Positions 35,384 through 46,291 of a stretch of 64,000 nt of DNA are shown here, piece by piece. Below the pieces are notes generated by a model, which worked only from the letters and a program-made list of their open reading frames with translations, had not been told where the DNA came from and did no database searches. The DNA is from Cephalotrichum gorgonifer (lineage: Eukaryota > Ascomycota > Sordariomycetes > Microascales > Microascaceae), in contig ONZQ02000003.1 of the NCBI GenBank assembly GCA_900312665.1, positions 2,667,728 to 2,731,727 on the forward strand. Direction: 5' to 3'. How positions within the stretch are numbered: the first letter of the stretch is position 1; each line of letters begins with the position of its first letter. Made by a program: the position numbers and the translations under genes.

Positions 35384-37597
35384 GGCGGCGCGCGGGGTTT
35401 TGGCGGGGTACTTTTTTTTTCTTGGGTCGCGGTCGGGTTTCTTCGTCTTTCCCTTTCCTTTTTTTTTCTCGAGAAAATCCAAACAAAAGGTCGAGTCGGG
35501 GGTATTCGCAGGGCAACAAAGACGAGCGAAAGAAAAGCGCACCTATCACCTAGAAAGATGAAAAATCTCTCGGGAGGGGGGGGGGAAGAGACGGTGGATT
35601 TGATGGGGGGCGGGAAATCCAGGTTTCCTGTTTACGCCCGTCAGATTTTTTTTTTGTTTTACCCTTTAACGTTATCTGGATTTTCCCTCTTCTTTTTCTT
35701 TTCGATAAGCGTGGCGTGGCGGGGTTACTGGCTGGCGTGGTGATTACAAAGATGGGGGCACTCCACAGCTTTGGGTGGACCCGGGGACTCCTGGCCAATC
35801 GATTTCACACCCGCTCGCTGACTACGAGTACCCAAGTATATTGTCACTCTGATGTTTTAGGCTTCATCTGTCCCACAGCCAATCTCCCAGTCCCAGTTTC
35901 AAAGTTCTCTGTTGGTTTGATGTTGGCGGAAGGTGGGGGCGCAGGCGCAGGCGCAGGCACGGGCTCCAACTGTCTCCATCCTACTTGTATGTTCCCGCTA
36001 CGACTGCCTATCCTTTCTAACTCTGCGCCCACCACTGTGGCGAGTACTTCTACTACGTAGTACAGTGTGCGGATATGTACGAAACAGAGGCGTTGGGTGA
36101 GCGAGACAAATCCAAGTAGGCGGAGCGCGGGACTGGTTTATTTTAGGCATATACTCGCACTTTATACGTACATTGTATGTATCTTCATTGGATCAAATCC
36201 ATGGTCTTCAAATGGTGTGGACCCTGGACCCACAGAAACCTGCTTGTAGTTCATGGTTCCTGTTAGTCCCGAACCACCCTGGAAGTTTATTTGCGTGGCG
36301 TCGGATCTTCTCTCCGAAGGCATCGGCCATGTCTATTGACGAAGTGAATCTTTTGGTGTCAAACGGAGAGACTCAGTTTCCAATGTGAAGGAGTAACCTT
36401 GAACCCTTGTTTTGCCCCGTCAGTGTCAGCGCCAAGTCATTTGGCCCCCAAACTGAGCTGACTCCAGGCACGGGACAGCGCGGCCAAAATCTGGGCCCAG
36501 TGGGCGAAGGCCACCCTCCTCGTGATGTCCATTTATCCCGATCCGGCGATTTTGACAGACAGCATTCCAGTCGAGGGCTGTTTTCTAGCCCTACACGTCA
36601 GCTACCGGTAATACTTTCCTCGCCTTCTCGCTCCCCCTGAGGGTCCAGTCAGTTTACCGCCCACTCACCAGCCAACCGGGACTCTCTCAGTGAATTTTCC
36701 TACCTAACCCACGAAGGCCGAGTCAGGCTGGACCCAGTGGGCGACAACAACCACCCTGTGAGCCTGTGATGCCAACTGAGGCTCCAAGCGCCCGCTCAAC
36801 AACGAGAACAAAGAGATCATATACGTGAAGGGGGCTTTTCTCCCCTCCCGCTTACGAATACTAGCCATATGACTGACTGTTAATGCTTTTGTTGTGAATT
36901 TTTCCCGTGTCTCTGTCGGCCTGGTAATCCTGACCGTGGCGGTGAGGGCGATTCTCTTTGTTCTCGATATGCATCCCGTGCGGCTCTGCGCGAGGTTGAC
37001 CTCGAGAACAAAGAAAATCAACCACGGAGGCCAACGACGCTGGGTCACGATGGAAAGAGCGGCAGAACCGGACGGAGAGGGACGGAGAGGATGGAGAGGA
37101 CTGAAAGGATGTATTTAATATGATTCTCCTTGTTCGATTTCCTTTTGTTTTGGGCCTAGGAGAGCATGCTCGATTTCCCGACTATCGCCACGATCCCATT
37201 TCTACAGAGTTTACCATATTTTCAAGTCTTTCTTTTTCGGACTCGGTGGAGTGTTTTCCAGTGCTTGTGTTGAGATGCCTTTGATTTTTGATAAGAAGAA
37301 GAAGGCGGGTGGCGCAAAGATTGTATGTGCTGTTATGGCTGGGTTGACAACCCCTTCATTATTTTCCTCTTTGAACTATTTCCCCTTGTCCATACGCTTT
37401 GGAATATTCCCCTTTTCTTGTTCACCCTCTTTGACCTCTTATACTCCTTTATAATTGCTGTCTTTGGGCTGTTGTCCCTTCTTTGCCCATCCTCTTTAAA
37501 CCCCTACCCCTTCGGTGCTGGTCCTCTTTGGACCAGTGCCCTCCCTTTGTTCCCCAGTCCTCTTTGGGCCACTGCCCTTTCGATTCCCGTTGTCTTT
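35384..37597. other. Intergenic region left of the sequence gap
   Basis: Upstream region of the New1-type gene, then about 2 kb without a supportable gene. The start (35384-35720) has poly-T and poly-G runs. A short GCAGGC tandem lies at about 35939-35958. From about 37380 the DNA becomes pyrimidine-rich with repeated CCTCTTTG-like words up to the gap. Confidence 0.5.
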
Positions 37598-38347
37598 NNN
37601 NNNNNNNNNNNNNNNNNNNNNNNNNNNNNNNNNNNNNNNNNNNNNNNNNNNNNNNNNNNNNNNNNNNNNNNNNNNNNNNNNNNNNNNNNNNNNNNNNNNN
37701 NNNNNNNNNNNNNNNNNNNNNNNNNNNNNNNNNNNNNNNNNNNNNNNNNNNNNNNNNNNNNNNNNNNNNNNNNNNNNNNNNNNNNNNNNNNNNNNNNNNN
37801 NNNNNNNNNNNNNNNNNNNNNNNNNNNNNNNNNNNNNNNNNNNNNNNNNNNNNNNNNNNNNNNNNNNNNNNNNNNNNNNNNNNNNNNNNNNNNNNNNNNN
37901 NNNNNNNNNNNNNNNNNNNNNNNNNNNNNNNNNNNNNNNNNNNNNNNNNNNNNNNNNNNNNNNNNNNNNNNNNNNNNNNNNNNNNNNNNNNNNNNNNNNN
38001 NNNNNNNNNNNNNNNNNNNNNNNNNNNNNNNNNNNNNNNNNNNNNNNNNNNNNNNNNNNNNNNNNNNNNNNNNNNNNNNNNNNNNNNNNNNNNNNNNNNN
38101 NNNNNNNNNNNNNNNNNNNNNNNNNNNNNNNNNNNNNNNNNNNNNNNNNNNNNNNNNNNNNNNNNNNNNNNNNNNNNNNNNNNNNNNNNNNNNNNNNNNN
38201 NNNNNNNNNNNNNNNNNNNNNNNNNNNNNNNNNNNNNNNNNNNNNNNNNNNNNNNNNNNNNNNNNNNNNNNNNNNNNNNNNNNNNNNNNNNNNNNNNNNN
38301 NNNNNNNNNNNNNNNNNNNNNNNNNNNNNNNNNNNNNNNNNNNNNNN
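37598..38347. other. Assembly gap (750 N)
   Basis: Unsequenced bases. The left flank is a degenerate pyrimidine-rich repeat, which may explain the break. Open frames that run through the Ns are artefacts. Confidence 0.99.
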
Positions 38348-39660
38348 GGGGCCGTAAAACCTGAGAGTAAGACAGACAAAGAGCCTACGCCCGCCGGGGA
38401 CGCAGATGCAGACGGCCTTTGTCTGTACCCTCACCCGCCTATGTTAACTGGCGAAGACTTAAGCCCATCAGGGGGAGTAACAGCGTGGGCGTGCCCGTAC
38501 TGCGGACAGCGGTTTCTCATTCGTCCGAGGCCGAGAACCCCGTCGCCAGAGGGGGACTGGTGCACGTGGGGCTGCTAAAGAGTCAGTCCCCTGCGAGGGA
38601 GTAAGGTTCAGGGGGACTGGGCAACCGTCTTCCGAATTTTTTGGAGTCCCCAGTCTCGAGAGTCCGGGGATGGAGCCGTAATAATTACCGGCGCCGGACG
38701 GGTGGGGGCGGGGATATACGGAGATGTGGGGCGGGGGAGCGGGGGGAATTATCCCAGGCTGCGAGGTCCTCAACTGTCGCCATGACCGACAGGCTTCGCG
38801 GGCGCCGAAGCAACGGATACTGCCCACCTGTATTGGGTTTAGTCGTATCTTTTCTGCATAGTTTTTACACTTGATACCCAATACTAAACGAACGTTACAC
38901 GAAGCGCAATTGTGCACGACTTGTGACTGGTCCCGCGTGAAATAGCCGCCGAAGACTTCGAGCGGTGTGAGCGAGGCGGTGTTTTAGTCTTCCCGTCCGC
39001 GTATCCATACCCGGTTCCGGAGGCGCAGTGCAGATGTGGTGTGGGTTGGGTGTGGTGTGCTGTGGTGTGCTGTAGTTGTGCCAGTGCAGCATGAGGGGAA
39101 AAAAATGAGGCTCAAGGTGGGCGGGGGTGGGAGGGAAAGAGACGCGGGGGTAATGGACATGCAGGTCATCAGTCTGTACGACTCGAAATCTCGCGTACTC
39201 GTACTCGGCTGAAGGGGGAGAAAAGGCGTATTAAGATCGAGGTAGCCGTGTTTCGCGGCAACATAGCTCTTCTAACTTGGGTTTCTCACAACTTGGGCTT
39301 ATTTTTAGGCGGGGCGCATTTTTCCGACAACGTGGGAGACGAAAAGCGATGGGCGCGGCAAAAGTGAGCTGAGTACCCGCGGATCCCGCAGTAGTGGAGT
39401 AGTGACGGGGCCGCTGCTAATCCGACCAGGACGACCTCGAGAGCGCCAGGGGCTCGGCGTCTCCCGTGGAGGACAAGTAAGGACTCGGTTATTATGTCGC
39501 GCTGTCACTCCGGGCTACTAATCGAGAAAGCAGCACAGAAGTGAGAACCATCGACCTTGAGAATCTCCCAGAAGGATATGCCAAATGCCACTGTAAATCC
39601 CTTCCTCCTCTTCCCAGCCCCACCCCTCTCTCGGCCGGGATCCTCACAGAAACCCTAGAT
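38348..39660. other. Intergenic region right of the gap
   Basis: No gene seen. It includes upstream DNA of the DUF6594 gene and a short GTGTGGT-rich stretch at 39030-39070. Confidence 0.5.
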
Positions 39661-40806
39661 ATGGACGCCCCCGACGGCTACCCCCGCCTAGCCCGGTGGA
39701 TGGCCTCCGGCGACAACGCCGTCACCCTCCGCCAGTTCCGCCACCTGCAGACCCGCTCCCTCCTCCACCTCCAGGACGAACTGCGCGCACTGGAGCAGGA
39801 GCTACACGACCTCGACGCGCGCGACGAGGCCGCGCACCCGAATTACCTCACCTCGCGGGAGACGGCGCAGAGGCACGACGCGGGGAGGACGAGGCTTATG
39901 GGGAGGATACGGAGCAAGTGGTCCGAGTATGGTGCGTATCTCGATAACTAAAATCTCTATCCTCTTACTTTTTCAGTTGAGCGGCGAAGGGTGAAAAAGG
40001 CCGAGCTGACGAAAAGGGAGGAAACTGGGATAGCCGAGCTGGCGCTCTTGTCTAATCGCGTTGCATGCTTGGAGAAGCCGTCTGGCTACGAGTTCAGATC
40101 TATCCGGAACTTCTGGTATAACAACCGGCCCCTCGTCGAGGAGGAGGGGTTCCTGTTCGATAGGGATGACCTCGTGAATCTGGGGCCGCCGGGGGACGTG
40201 GCTTGGCTGGATGAGTTCCTGCTCGGCCTTCTCGTGCGGTTCAGCTGTCCGCCCCTAAGGGTAGGTCCCAATGTATTTGTCCATCCCCCCGGGGTATTGC
40301 GCAAAGCTGACAACACAACGCCTTCAGTGGATCTTCTCAACACGGGTTTGTCACTTCTCTGCCGTTTTGTCCTCCCTTCGCCTGCCGCCCATTGACCCCT
40401 GTCAAACCTAACATAACCCCCACAGGAAAACCGCGAAACAAACCAAAAGGCCCCCGCGACCGTCGTCTACTCCACCCACCGGGTCCAGGCCCTCAAGGTC
40501 TCCGTTGTCATCGTGCTCCTGATGGCCCTCCTGTCCGGGCCGCTGTACCCGCTCTACCTGTGGACGCGGGCCGAGACACTCGGCGGGCGGGACATTGCGA
40601 AGATCATGGGGCTGCAGTGCGGGTGCACACTGCTGTTTGGGGTTGTGCTGGCGGGCTGCACGAAGGCGAGGAGGATCGAGATCTTTGCGGCGTGCTCAGC
40701 GTGAGTTTTTTTTTCAGGCGAGGAGAGGGTGCTGGGGCGATGGTTTGCTGACTTGGGCAGGTATATGGCCGTTCTGATCGTCTTCTTCGGGCAGGTTGGG
40801 TCTTGA
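39661..40806 (+). CDS. DUF6594-type membrane protein, five exons including an 18-nt microexon
   Basis: Function unknown. Exons 39661-39931, 39977-40260, 40328-40345, 40426-40700 and 40761-40806 join to 894 nt (297 aa). Introns are only 45, 67, 80 and 60 nt. The N-terminal half shows the family pattern: GYPRLARWMAS (about 6-16), then RQFRHLQTRSLLHLQDELRALEQELHDLD, a short coiled coil. The C-terminal third has three hydrophobic helices: VSVVIVLLMALLSGPLYPLYL, LQCGCTLLFGVVLAGCT and FAACSAYMAVLIVFFGQVGS, the last assembled across intron 4. The microexon encodes WIFSTR and is needed to keep both reading frame and continuity from PPLR to ENRE. ATG 39661 gives a start directly before the domain; upstream in-frame codons lack an ATG. 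Confidence 0.8.
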
Positions 40807-41122
40807 AGGGGGGGACAGGCAGGACACGACGCCTTGATCATCTTACAGCTGTAGAGAGCAAAGAGCGATGCTATCGTCTGATATATCTTCGGGCTCTGGG
40901 AACTCGGCCTGCGGCGCTCGCGGGTGACAACACGCCGTGCTTCTCCAGCCCGCGTCATATCTTGGCTCTTTGTCGAACCTGTTCTCTCCTTCCCGCCCCC
41001 GATGCACCCCGCCGGAGTGGGGCCGGCCGTCCCCGCTTCTCCGCTCCTCCGGCTCCACATCTGCACCCATTAGCTCACTCGTTCTAACCCACTCCCGTCA
41101 GGGCCAAGGAACAAGGAACCGG
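40807..41122. other. Short intergenic region
   Basis: 3' region of the DUF6594 gene and 5' flank of tRNA-Ser. Nothing else seen. Confidence 0.5.
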
Positions 41123-41203
41123 GGCACTATGGCGGAGTGGTTAACGCGCGGGCCTGCTAAGCCCGTTCCTTCGGGAGCGTGAGTTCGAATCTCACTGGTG
41201 TCG
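41123..41203 (+). tRNA. tRNA-Ser (anticodon GCT)
   Basis: An 81-nt class II tRNA. The seven-base acceptor stem GGCACTA pairs with TGGTGTC (two G-U pairs), with discriminator G. The D arm contains GGCGGAGTGGTTAACGC, the anticodon loop is CTGCTAA with GCT at 41156-41158, a long variable arm (TTCCTTCGGGA) follows, and the T arm has GTTCGAATC. No intron. A T6 run at 41212-41217 is a probable RNA polymerase III terminator. It decodes AGC/AGT. Confidence 0.95.
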
Positions 41204-41211
41204 AGTCATCC

Positions 41212-41217
41212 TTTTTT
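41212..41217 (+). terminator. Pol III terminator of tRNA-Ser
   Basis: Six T residues beginning nine bases after the tRNA 3' end. Confidence 0.8.
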
Positions 41218-41657
41218 GGTCGGTGTCCCTATTTTTTTTTTCGTCGGTTGTAAACGAGGTCTGTTAGCGCGTGGTAAAATGTACTCGACGGAAAGTGATC
41301 GTGACGTTTCGGCGGAGTCTGGGCGCGCGACGTTGCCGCCACACATTGTAGTACAACACATTCCAATGGAGTTTCTCAGCCGGGTTGCAAATGCCTTGTT
41401 TGTTATTGTGTGGATGTACGTACGTATTGCTAGATGACCAAATTGGATATTCAGAGTCGTTTGCTATGTTTGCTCATGCCTACCAGTATGTGCTACCTGT
41501 GTAACGGAGAACATCAATCGCGCAAGAGCATGGTCACGATACCTACCCCCCTTGCCTACCTGCAGGACTTCTACAAATTTGGTCTACCCAACTGGCTTCA
41601 GAAGGAGTAGTCATTCACTCACAATATCCGGTACACACCCCAAAAAGTGGGGAGAAC

Positions 41658-41664
41658 AAAAAAA
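41658..41664 (-). terminator. Pol III terminator of tRNA-Arg
   Basis: Seven A on the plus strand, read as T7 on the tRNA strand, beginning nine bases beyond the tRNA 3' end. Confidence 0.8.
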
Positions 41665-41672
41665 CAGATGGT

Positions 41673-41761
41673 CGATCAAGCTGGGACTCGAACCCAGAAC
41701 CTTTGCCAATATTCCAAGGTGAGAACCGGAAAGCAACGCGCTACCATTGCGCCACCCAACC
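41673..41761 (-). tRNA. tRNA-Arg (anticodon CCG) with a 17-nt intron
   Basis: Minus-strand tRNA of 89 nt including an intron. The D arm is GCGC/GCGC with AATGGTA loop; the anticodon stem is TTGCT/GGCAA; anticodon CCG is at 41729-41727; the intron is 41725-41709, inserted one base 3' of the anticodon, the usual eukaryotic position. Intron bases GGAA can pair with TTCC of the anticodon loop, as expected for the pre-tRNA. The T arm is CTGGG TTCGAGT CCCAG. The acceptor stem (GGTTGGG with CTTGATC) relies on several G-U pairs, which lowers certainty slightly. It reads CGG. Confidence 0.87.
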
Positions 41762-42795
41762 ATTTCACTCATGTCGATGTCCGACTCTGGCGAGATCTCG
41801 TAGCTCCGCCGCGGAAGCATGACATGCTGGGGAGTGGGCCTATTACTGCAGAAGGTGAAACTTACACGTACGGATGAGTAATGATTGCTTGTTGGGCGAG
41901 ACGACCCCGTCCGGTCCGTGTTCCGCGCATGCTGTGTGACGACTTCCGACGAGGCATAAAATGCCCTCCCCTGCTTGTGAGTATTGCCTGTCTGTCTTGG
42001 CTTGGTGGCGATACAGTAGATACTCTGTAGAGCGAGGAGCGAGGAGCATGCGAGTTTGAGATACAAGTGAGCTCCCAGGGTCCGCTAATACCATGATTGT
42101 GATGATACAAGTATTAATACAGATCCAGAGCTCAGGGTGTCGCGACGACATCTACAAAGAATTAACCAACTTGGTGCTCACGAAGCCGCCGTTTAAACAC
42201 TTTAGCGTCAGTGTACCATGGAGCATTCTCGTGTTACTTGGATTACTTGTGTGCTTCGGCTTGCTTTTTTTTATTCACCGCTACTGTAATACTAGTGTGG
42301 TAGGACAGGTACGTCGAGCACAAGCAGGTGCCGTTGTCCGCGAGCGGGGCACGCTTCCGGGCTTCCGGGCAGTGACCCACCCCACCCACCCCCGTTAGCT
42401 CAGGCCCCATGCCATACAAGGCATCGGCAAGGGGGGAGCACCCCACGCCGACCCAACCATTGAACCCTGTTCCTGACCTGACCGACAGGGCGTTTCGTCA
42501 CGAGGGTCTCACACCTTTCACCGTCCCGACCCCTCGATCCCTACCTTTTTCTTTTTCCTTGCTTTTTGTCTTTTCTTCCGATTTCTTCTGCTCCAACTTG
42601 CGTTTTCTTTATCTCCCCTTCCTTTCCCTTTTCCTATTTCCTTTCCCATCCTCCCCTCGAGCTCGAAACTCCAATCCACTAGACAACACCCCGATCGACC
42701 CAATCGGTAATCGCGAGCTACCTCCCAGTCAACCCTAGCCAAACCCATCCTCTAACCAACTAGTCTCGACCTCTCCCTCGATAGCGTCCGAAACC
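41762..42795. promoter_or_regulatory. Upstream region of the GH3 gene
   Basis: About 1 kb between tRNA-Arg and the GH3 start. From 42520 to 42660 the plus strand is strongly T/C-rich, a typical fungal core promoter or leader feature. I see no other gene. Confidence 0.45.
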
Positions 42796-45534
42796 ATGGA
42801 CCCCTCAAAGGAGGGCCTCCTCCGCCCCGAGTCCCCCGAGTCCTTCGACTCCCGCGACCCACAAGCCGCCCCCGCCCCCGACGTCCGCGACGAACACACC
42901 ACCTTCCGTTCCCGAAACCCCCGTTCCTTCAAAGCCCTCGTCGCCCTCGGCATAACCTGCCTCCTCGCTGTCGCCGTCGCCCCCATCCTCCACACCACCT
43001 ACCACCGCGCCCCCTCAGATGGCCAGTCCCCGCCCTGGTACCCCTCCCCGCGAGGCGGAACCGCCGCCACCTGGGCCTCCAGCTACGAAAAGGCCGCGGC
43101 GATGGTTAGCCGCATGACCCTCGCCGAGAAGGTCAACATCACGACCGGCACCGGCTGGCGGATGGGCCAAGCCGTCGGCACCACCGGCCCCGCCCTTGCC
43201 GCTGGCTTCCCCGCCCTGGTCCTCCAGGACGGGCCCCTCGGCCTCCGCTTCGCCGATAACGCCACCGCCTTCCCGGCCGGTATCACAGTCGGCGCCACGT
43301 GGGACCGCGAGCTCATGTACCTCCGCGGCAAGGCCCACGGCAATGAGGCGCGCCTCAAGGGCATCAACACCCTGCTGGGCCCCTGCGTGGGCCCCATAGG
43401 CCGCATGCCCGCTGGCGGCCGCAACTGGGAGGGCTTTGGCTCAGACCCCTACCTCCAGGGTGTCGCGGGCGCCGAGACCATCCGCGGTATCCAGTCCGAG
43501 AACGTCATGGCCACCATCAAGCACTTCGTCGGCAACGAGCAGGAGCACTTCCGCCAGTCGAGGGAGTGGGCCCTCCCCAATGCCATCTCGAGCAACATTG
43601 ACGATAGGACTCTGCACGAGGTCTACGCCTGGCCCTTCGGGGACGCGGTCAAGGCCGGAGTCGCAAGCGTCATGTGCTCGTACAACACCCTGAACAACTC
43701 GTACGCGTGCGCCAACTCCAAGTTGCTGAACGGCATCCTGAAGGACGAGATGGGCTTCCAGGGCTTCGTCATGTCGGATTGGCTCGCGCAGAGGAGCGGC
43801 GTCGCGAGCGCGCTCGCCGGCCTGGACATGACTATGCCCGGGGACGGGCTGGTCTGGGAGGACGGGGAGTCGCTGTGGGGCCCCCAGCTGTCGATGGCGG
43901 TGCTGAACGGGTCGCTGCCCATCCAAAGGCTGGACGACATGGTCACGAGGGTCGTGGCGGCGTGGTACCAGCTTGGCCAGGATGACGAGACGCTCTTCGA
44001 TAACAAGGGCCCCAACTTCTCGTCGTGGACGGACGACGAGATGGGCGTGGCGTTCCCCGGGAGTCCGTCGGAGCAGGAGAAGATCGTCGTGAACCGGTAC
44101 GTCAATGTGCAGGGTGGCCACAAGGACATCGCAAGGCGGGTCGCGGCGGACGGGACTGTGCTTCTGAAGAATGAGGGCGTGTTGCCCCTTGGCAGGGACG
44201 GGTCCACGGCAACGAGGAAAGCCGGCGACAAGACGCGCATCGGGATCTTCGGGGAGGACGCTGGCCCCGGGGACGGACCGAACGCCTGTCTTGACCGAGG
44301 GTGTAATCAGGGCACCCTCGCGTCCGGCTGGGGCTCCGGCGCCGTGGAGTTCCCCTACCTCGTCACCCCCGTCGAGGCCCTCCGGGCCCAGTTCGGCGAC
44401 AGCATCGTCCTCACTGAAAGTCTCACCAACAAGGTCGACTCCGCCCTCCTCCGGGACCAGGACATCTGCATCGTCTTCGCGAACTCGGACGCCGGCGAGG
44501 GTTACATGGCGTGGGGCAACGTCCGCGGCGACCGCAACGACCTCTTCCTCCAGAAGGGCGGCGACAAGCTCGTCTACGAGGTGGCGAAGCGGTGCGGCGG
44601 CGGAAGCGGCGAGACCATCGTCGTGATCCACAGCGTCGGGCCCGTGGTCGTCGAGAGGTGGGTCGACCTGCCGGGAGTCAAGGCCGTGGTGCTCGCGAAC
44701 CTCCCGGGCCAGGAGAGCGGGAACGCGCTGGCCGACATACTCTTCGGGGACGTCAACCCCAGCGGGCGGCTCCCCTACACCATGGGCAAGAGCCTGGAGG
44801 ACTACGGCGAGGGTGGGCAAGTCATGTACTACCCCAACGCGCCCGTCCCGCAGCAGGACTTCACGGACGGCGTGTTCATCGACTACCGCCACTTCGACAT
44901 GTACGAGATCGAGCCGCGGTACGAGTTCGGCTTCGGGCTCTCGTACACGACATTCGAGATCCGGGACGTCGTGGTGACGGGCGTGAAGGGGCTGACCGCG
45001 TTCCCGAGCCCGAGGGGCGAGGACGGGGCGACGCCGCCAGAGTACAGCGAGAGGACCCCAGACAGGGAGGAGGTCAGGTTCCCCGAGGGCTTCAGGGTGC
45101 TGGAGAAGTACGTGTACCCGTACTTCGAGGGTGAGGTAGACATGGGGCCCTACCCGTACCCGGACGGCTACGACATCGCGCAGCCGCCTTCGCAGGCGGG
45201 CGGCGGCGAGGGCGGCAACCCGGACCTGTGGGAGACGTACGTCGTCGTCAAGGCCCAGGTCACGAACACGGGCGACAGGGCGGGGAAGGTGGTCGCGCAG
45301 CTGTACATGACGTACCCGGACGAGACGGAGGTCGAGGTCCCGCGGCGGTCGCTGAGGGGTTTCGAGAAGGTGTATCTCGAGGCGGGGGAGACGAGGGAGG
45401 TGGCGTTTGAGGTCACGAGGAGGGACCTGAGCTACTGGGATGTCGAGGCGCAGAACTGGAGGATCGTGGACGGGGAGTACGGGTTCGTGGTTGGGGAGAG
45501 CTCGAGGGGGGGTGTGCAGGGGGTGTGGGCTTGA
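42796..45534 (+). CDS. GH3 beta-glucosidase with N-terminal membrane anchor
   Basis: Predicted to hydrolyse terminal beta-D-glucosyl residues, for example from cello-oligosaccharides, at the cell surface or in the secretory pathway. Single exon, 912 aa. Residues 1-44 are hydrophilic; one hydrophobic helix follows (KALVALGITCLLAVAVAPIL, about 46-65), so this is a type II membrane protein rather than a signal-peptide enzyme, like the BglE-type membrane-anchored GH3 enzymes annotated in Aspergillus. The GH3 N-terminal barrel starts near 95 (MTLAEKVNITTGTGW). KHFVGNEQEHFR is the substrate-binding block, and the predicted nucleophile is Asp328 in VMSDW. The C-terminal GH3 domain has NSDAGEGYM and NPSGRLPYT; a fibronectin type III-like domain ends the protein (QVTNTGDRAGKVVAQLYMTYP). 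No gene for a sugar transporter or regulator is adjacent. Confidence 0.93.
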   Translation: MDPSKEGLLRPESPESFDSRDPQAAPAPDVRDEHTTFRSRNPRSFKALVALGITCLLAVAVAPILHTTYHRAPSDGQSPPWYPSPRGGTAATWASSYEKAAAMVSRMTLAEKVNITTGTGWRMGQAVGTTGPALAAGFPALVLQDGPLGLRFADNATAFPAGITVGATWDRELMYLRGKAHGNEARLKGINTLLGPCVGPIGRMPAGGRNWEGFGSDPYLQGVAGAETIRGIQSENVMATIKHFVGNEQEHFRQSREWALPNAISSNIDDRTLHEVYAWPFGDAVKAGVASVMCSYNTLNNSYACANSKLLNGILKDEMGFQGFVMSDWLAQRSGVASALAGLDMTMPGDGLVWEDGESLWGPQLSMAVLNGSLPIQRLDDMVTRVVAAWYQLGQDDETLFDNKGPNFSSWTDDEMGVAFPGSPSEQEKIVVNRYVNVQGGHKDIARRVAADGTVLLKNEGVLPLGRDGSTATRKAGDKTRIGIFGEDAGPGDGPNACLDRGCNQGTLASGWGSGAVEFPYLVTPVEALRAQFGDSIVLTESLTNKVDSALLRDQDICIVFANSDAGEGYMAWGNVRGDRNDLFLQKGGDKLVYEVAKRCGGGSGETIVVIHSVGPVVVERWVDLPGVKAVVLANLPGQESGNALADILFGDVNPSGRLPYTMGKSLEDYGEGGQVMYYPNAPVPQQDFTDGVFIDYRHFDMYEIEPRYEFGFGLSYTTFEIRDVVVTGVKGLTAFPSPRGEDGATPPEYSERTPDREEVRFPEGFRVLEKYVYPYFEGEVDMGPYPYPDGYDIAQPPSQAGGGEGGNPDLWETYVVVKAQVTNTGDRAGKVVAQLYMTYPDETEVEVPRRSLRGFEKVYLEAGETREVAFEVTRRDLSYWDVEAQNWRIVDGEYGFVVGESSRGGVQGVWA

Positions 45535-46291
45535 GGTGGTGATGCCGGGAGGAGTAGCTCCTGGGAGTCAGTGAGGAAGGTAGTGGTCGTGGTTGAGGGG
45601 CCACGTGGGAGTAACAGCTTTTGGGCAAACGAATTTATGATGGATCTTGGACACGTGGGATGATTAGTATACGAAGCAATATATCTTTTTTTCTTGGACC
45701 TGATCCATTTAGTGCGTGGCTCGCCCTTTCCCTACTTCTTGTTTAAACAATGGCGTTTGCTTTTCCTGTGCTGCCCGCATACAATTGAAGATCCTGCTCC
45801 TCCCTGCAGGCTAGCGGATATCTCCTTCACAACATTGGATACTGCATGACTTGCTTGACCTACGACCTGCTGGACTCACCCGGATTCACTTTTGTATCGC
45901 CACCGGAATCATACGTGTTCTAACAGTTTGCTTCAGCGCATTCTTTGTGCATCGACGTTTCCCCAGGCTTGATATCATTCCAGCAAAAATGTCTCCCTAC
46001 TTTGGTGTAAAGCAAGGCAGGCGCCACATTACTCTGGCAACTGGTCCCTGCCTGTTTGAGAAGTCTCTCGTTCCTTCCCGGTGGAGCACCTTGCTCCTGT
46101 GTTTTAATAGCCCTTCTCTCTCATTCTACTATCTCCTAACCTTCCTCCCTACACACCATCTCTTTCCCAAACCAAAGCGAGCTTCCTCTCACGAGAATTC
46201 CAGACTCAAAGACAAAGGCAACCAACTATACATACACCACCCTCCACCTCAACCAACTACAATTCCAACCTACTCTATTAGTCCAAAAAAA
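45535..46291. promoter_or_regulatory. Upstream region of the CVNH-like gene
   Basis: Holds the 3' end of the GH3 transcription unit and the 5' region of the small secreted protein gene. C/A-rich leader sequence runs from 46190 to the ATG. Confidence 0.45.

Larger units (their letters stand above)
41204..41672. other. Spacer between convergent tRNA genes
   Basis: Holds both pol III terminators and no recognised gene. Confidence 0.6.

Noticed and set aside
32591..35561. Long plus-strand open frames (up to 479 codons) opposite the New1-type gene
   Set aside because: Antisense shadows caused by GC-rich third positions; composition is biased and no motifs appear.
37325..38578. Long open frames across the N run on both strands
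   Set aside because: They exist only because Ns contain no stop codon; no sequence supports them.
43441..44892. 483-codon minus-strand frame opposite the GH3 gene
   Set aside because: Antisense of a recognised enzyme with GC-rich codons; no domain.
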